This document shows positions 5,775 to 8,391 of a stretch of DNA of 8,391 bases, piece by piece. The notes under the pieces were generated by a model that made no database searches, was not told the origin of the DNA, and saw only the letters and a list, made by a program, of their open reading frames with translations. Position 1 is the stretch's first letter. Each line of letters starts with the position of its first letter. Origin of the DNA: Lonsdalea quercina subsp. quercina. Its GTDB lineage: Bacteria; Pseudomonadota; Gammaproteobacteria; Enterobacterales; Enterobacteriaceae. A program made the position numbers and the translations under genes. The DNA lies in the NCBI RefSeq assembly GCF_000688655.1, contig NZ_JIBO01000020.1, positions 35,996-44,386 of the forward strand, given 5' to 3'.

Positions 5775-6647
5775 ATGTCCACACACGATCAATTGCACCG
5801 TTACCTGTTTGAAAGCCACGCCGTTCGCGGTGAACTGGTCACGGTCGGCGACACGCTCCAGCAGGTGCTGAAGAATCATGATTACCCGGCCCCCGTGCAA
5901 ACCCTGCTCGGCGAACTGCTGGTGGCTACCAGCTTGTTGACCGCTACGCTGAAATTCAGCGGTGACATCACGGTTCAGCTACAGGGCGATGGCCCGCTCA
6001 AACTGGCCGTCATCAACGGCAACAACGCTCAGCAGATGCGCGGCGTGGCTCGCCTGCAGGGAGACATCGCCCCTGAAAGCTCGCTGCACGACATGATCGG
6101 CAATGGCTATCTGGTGATCACCATCACGCCCACCGAAGGCGAGCGCTACCAGGGTGTCGTCGGCCTCGAAGGCAACACCCTGTCCGCCTGCCTGGAAAAC
6201 TACTTCCAGCAGTCAGAACAGCTGCCGACGCGCCTGTTTATCCGTACCGGCGAGCACGACGGCAAACCTTGCGCCGCCGGTATGCTGCTGCAGGTGCTGC
6301 CAGCCCAGGAAGGTCACCGAGACGACTTCGATCATCTCTCTCAGCTGACGACCACCGTGAAAGGCGAGGAACTGTTCTCTCTGCCCGCCAACGAAGTGTT
6401 ATATCGCCTGTATCATCAGGAAGAGGTGACGGTGTATGAGCCTCAGTCGGTCAGTTTCCACTGCCACTGCTCGCGCGAACGCTGTGAGAACGCCCTGCTA
6501 ACACTGTCGGAAAGCGAAGTGGACGATATTCTGGCACAGGACGGCAACATCGACATGCATTGCGATTATTGCGGTAGCCATTACGTCTTCAACGCGGCCG
6601 ACATTGACGATATTCGTCAGTCCGCCTCACGCACCCACCTGCACTAA
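5775..6647 (+). CDS. hslO: Hsp33, redox-regulated holdase chaperone
   Basis: Hsp33 is a cytoplasmic ATP-independent chaperone. Its C-terminal zinc centre senses oxidants: disulfide formation plus unfolding releases zinc and activates binding of unfolding proteins. The product has 290 residues (E. coli 292). The N-terminal core runs about 1-175 and a linker about 178-225. The redox domain carries CHC at 230-232 and CDYC at 263-266, the family pattern CXC-X(27-32)-CXXC with 30 residues between pairs; C237 is an extra nearby cysteine. All four zinc ligands are intact, so the switch should work. The ATG at 5775 has only a weak GAG (5764-5766) upstream, so translation may depend on coupling with hslR. 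It is the last gene of the yrfG operon. Confidence 0.97.
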   Translation: MSTHDQLHRYLFESHAVRGELVTVGDTLQQVLKNHDYPAPVQTLLGELLVATSLLTATLKFSGDITVQLQGDGPLKLAVINGNNAQQMRGVARLQGDIAPESSLHDMIGNGYLVITITPTEGERYQGVVGLEGNTLSACLENYFQQSEQLPTRLFIRTGEHDGKPCAAGMLLQVLPAQEGHRDDFDHLSQLTTTVKGEELFSLPANEVLYRLYHQEEVTVYEPQSVSFHCHCSRERCENALLTLSESEVDDILAQDGNIDMHCDYCGSHYVFNAADIDDIRQSASRTHLH

Positions 6648-6661
6648 TCCCACCGCTGAAG

Positions 6662-6690
6662 AGGGCGCCGTCAGACGCCCTTTCTTTCTC
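6662..6690 (+). terminator. Intrinsic terminator after hslO
   Basis: AGGGCG (6662-6667) pairs with CGCCCT (6676-6681) around an eight-base loop. A pyrimidine tract rich in T (TTTCTTTCTC, 6681-6690) follows. It begins 14 bases after the hslO stop and separates the stress operon from pckA. Confidence 0.85.
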
Positions 6691-6691
6691 A

Positions 6692-6713
6692 TTCTGTGCT
6701 CTCTATCACATTT
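6692..6713. promoter_or_regulatory. CRP (cAMP receptor protein) binding site upstream of pckA
   Basis: The core TGTGC-TCTCTA-TCACA (6695-6710) matches TGTGA-N6-TCACA at 9 of 10 defined positions and is followed by T-rich sequence, as in the 22-bp consensus. Its centre (6702.5) is about 147 bases before the pckA ATG. This fits the known catabolite control of pck in enteric bacteria, where cAMP-CRP raises gluconeogenic gene expression. The site is close to consensus; activation of pckA is inferred from position. Confidence 0.8.
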
Positions 6714-6745
6714 TTATTACTTTTGCGTCACAAGATTAAGCAAAG

Positions 6746-6792
6746 TTATTAAAGAATTTATTTAATTTTATGATAGTTCTCGTAGTTAAAAT
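6746..6792 (+). promoter_or_regulatory. AT-rich pckA promoter region with candidate -10 elements
   Basis: TATGAT (6769-6774) is a 5/6 match to the -10; TTATTA (6746-6751) lies 17 bases upstream as a poor -35. A second -10 candidate, TAAAAT, is at 6787-6792. The weak -35 sequences suit an activator-dependent promoter served by the CRP site. With the first, CRP would centre near -78; with the second, near -95. Neither value sits squarely on the usual class I positions, so the true start is unresolved. Confidence 0.4.
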
Positions 6793-6848
6793 AAGCTCTG
6801 GCCCTACACTAAGAGGCAGTTGGACAATACCCATTGAGGAGTAGCCAC

Positions 6849-8391
6849 ATGGAGATTAACGGCCAGATGTCACGGGCGCTTTCCGCTTACGGCATTCACG
6901 ACATCCGCGAACTCGTCTATAACCCGAGCTACGATTTACTGTTTAAAGAAGAAACATCTCCTACATTAGAAGGCTACGAACGCGGCGTCGAAACCGAGCT
7001 GGGTGCTGTCGCCGTCAACACCGGTATTTTCACCGGCCGCTCCCCTAAAGATAAATATATCGTCCGTGATGACGTGACGCGCGATACCGTCTGGTGGTCC
7101 GATCAAGGCACTGGCAAGAATGACAACCATCCCCTCAGCCAGGACGTCTGGCTACAGTTGAAACAGCGAGTCGGCGAGCAGCTCTCCGGGAAACGCCTCT
7201 TTGTCGTTGATGCCTACTGCGGCGCCAACCCCGACAGCCGGCTGAAAGTCCGTTTCATTACCGAAGTCGCCTGGCAGGCGCATTTCGTGAAAAACATGTT
7301 TATCCGTCCCAGCGACGACGAACTGCGCGATTTTGTCCCAGACTTCACCGTGCTGAACGGCGCGAAGTGCACCAATCCTAACTGGCGGGAACAAGGACTC
7401 AATTCAGAGAACTTCGTTGCTTTTAACCTTACCGAAGGCATCCAGCTGATCGGCGGAACGTGGTACGGCGGCGAGATGAAGAAAGGGCTGTTCGCCATGA
7501 TGAACTACCTGCTGCCGCTAAAAGGCATCGCCTCCATGCACTGCTCCGCCAACGTCGGCGAAGCGGGCGACGTCGCAGTCTTCTTCGGCCTTTCCGGCAC
7601 GGGTAAAACCACCCTGTCCACCGATCCAAACCGCCAGTTGATTGGCGATGACGAACACGGCTGGGACGACGACGGCGTCTTTAACTTCGAAGGCGGCTGT
7701 TACGCCAAAACCATTAGGCTCTCCAAGGAAGCCGAGCCGGATATCTACGGCGCCATCAAGCGTGACGCGCTGCTGGAAAACGTGACCGTGCGCGCGGACG
7801 GCAGCATCGACTTCGACGACGGTTCGAAAACCGAAAACACCCGGGTTTCTTATCCGATCGATCACATTCCAAATATCGTCAAACCGGTTTCCAAAGCGGG
7901 CCATGCCACCAAGGTCATTTTCCTGACCGCCGACGCGTTCGGCGTGCTCCCGCCCGTATCTCGCCTGACGTCCGATCAGACGCAGTATCACTTCCTGTCC
8001 GGCTTCACCGCCAAACTGGCCGGGACTGAGCGCGGCATTACCGAGCCAACCCCAACATTCTCCGCCTGCTTCGGCGCCGCCTTCCTCACGCTGCATCCCA
8101 CACAGTATGCCGAAGTGCTGGTGAAAAGGATGCAGGCCTCCGGCGCACAGGCCTACCTGGTAAATACCGGTTGGAACGGCACCGGCAAACGCATTTCTAT
8201 CAAGGACACGCGGGGCATTATCGCCGCCATCCTGAATGGCAGCATTGAGGAGGCGGAAACGAAAACGCTGCCTATCTTCAATCTGTCTGTCCCGACCGCG
8301 TTGGCCGGCGTGGACCCATCGATTCTGGATCCGCGCGATACCTATGAGAGCGCCGCACAGTGGCAAGCGAATGCCGAAGATCTGGCTCAAC
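6849..8391 (+). CDS. pckA: Phosphoenolpyruvate carboxykinase (ATP), 3' end outside window
   Basis: Cytosolic enzyme converting oxaloacetate plus ATP to phosphoenolpyruvate, CO2 and ADP, the first committed step of gluconeogenesis from TCA-cycle substrates. The frame is open from ATG 6849 to the window end: 514 codons against 540 residues in E. coli, so about 25 residues are missing. Landmarks run one residue behind E. coli numbering: R64 in [10 protein letters not shown] (substrate), K212 and H231 (manganese site region), the P-loop GLSGTGKT at 247-254 with K253 and T254, D268 in GDDEHGW, and R332 in ENTRVSYP. All catalytic residues I can name are intact. The start is set by GAGGAG at 6836-6841, seven bases before the ATG. 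The gene directly follows the hslO terminator, with no yhgE between, and has its own CRP-linked promoter region. Confidence 0.97.
   Translation, partial: MEINGQMSRALSAYGIHDIRELVYNPSYDLLFKEETSPTLEGYERGVETELGAVAVNTGIFTGRSPKDKYIVRDDVTRDTVWWSDQGTGKNDNHPLSQDVWLQLKQRVGEQLSGKRLFVVDAYCGANPDSRLKVRFITEVAWQAHFVKNMFIRPSDDELRDFVPDFTVLNGAKCTNPNWREQGLNSENFVAFNLTEGIQLIGGTWYGGEMKKGLFAMMNYLLPLKGIASMHCSANVGEAGDVAVFFGLSGTGKTTLSTDPNRQLIGDDEHGWDDDGVFNFEGGCYAKTIRLSKEAEPDIYGAIKRDALLENVTVRADGSIDFDDGSKTENTRVSYPIDHIPNIVKPVSKAGHATKVIFLTADAFGVLPPVSRLTSDQTQYHFLSGFTAKLAGTERGITEPTPTFSACFGAAFLTLHPTQYAEVLVKRMQASGAQAYLVNTGWNGTGKRISIKDTRGIIAAILNGSIEEAETKTLPIFNLSVPTALAGVDPSILDPRDTYESAAQWQANAEDLAQ

Noticed and set aside
6717..6732. 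A second CRP half-site (TCACA at 6728-6732) near pckA.
   Set aside because: The matching left half at the required spacing is TTACT, which does not resemble TGTGA.
7518..8390. A 290-codon open frame on the minus strand, antisense to pckA.
   Set aside because: The plus strand here encodes an unmistakable PEP carboxykinase with all its motifs. The antisense translation is low-complexity, rich in G, R and V, shows no known family, and is a typical codon-bias shadow.

Overview
The window is a conserved chromosomal block from a gamma-proteobacterium of the order Enterobacterales. Gene order, protein lengths and diagnostic motifs match the mrcA-nudE-igaA-yrfG-hslR-hslO-pckA neighbourhood of Escherichia coli and relatives. 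The moderately GC-rich sequence, divergence from the E. coli proteins as I remember them, and the lack of a yhgE gene between hslO and pckA suggest a plant- or insect-associated lineage such as Pectobacteriaceae (Dickeya, Brenneria, Lonsdalea or Pectobacterium type). That placement is inference; no rRNA or other taxonomic marker is present.

Layout. 1-1396: 3' part of mrcA (penicillin-binding protein 1A, whole transpeptidase domain), plus strand. 1406-1439: perfect 15-bp stem-loop between two convergent genes. 1452-2015: nudE (Nudix hydrolase), minus strand. 2016-2403: a 388-bp AT-rich divergent regulatory region holding both promoters and several small repeats. 2404-4548: igaA (inner-membrane brake on the Rcs envelope-stress phosphorelay), plus strand. 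4643-5326, 5336-5749 and 5775-6647: yrfG (HAD nucleotidase), hslR (Hsp15) and hslO (Hsp33), a tight plus-strand operon closed by an intrinsic terminator at 6662-6690. 6691-6848: pckA control region with a near-consensus CRP site. 6849-8391: pckA (ATP-dependent PEP carboxykinase), open to the window end and missing about 25 C-terminal residues.

How the genes relate. mrcA and igaA both concern the cell envelope: PBP1A builds peptidoglycan, and IgaA restrains Rcs, which senses envelope and peptidoglycan damage. hslR and hslO are heat and oxidative stress genes: Hsp15 rescues stalled 50S subunits and Hsp33 is a redox-switched holdase. nudE and yrfG are nucleotide housekeeping enzymes, and pckA is the gluconeogenic entry step.

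No mobile element, CRISPR array, tRNA or rRNA, prophage gene or obviously foreign gene is seen. All seven protein genes belong to known families, so I do not claim a new system. What deserves a second look is non-coding: the structured nudE/igaA divergent region, the odd igaA start with a tiny overlapping upstream ORF, competing hairpins before yrfG, and possible heat-shock promoter elements within the yrfG-hslR-hslO operon.
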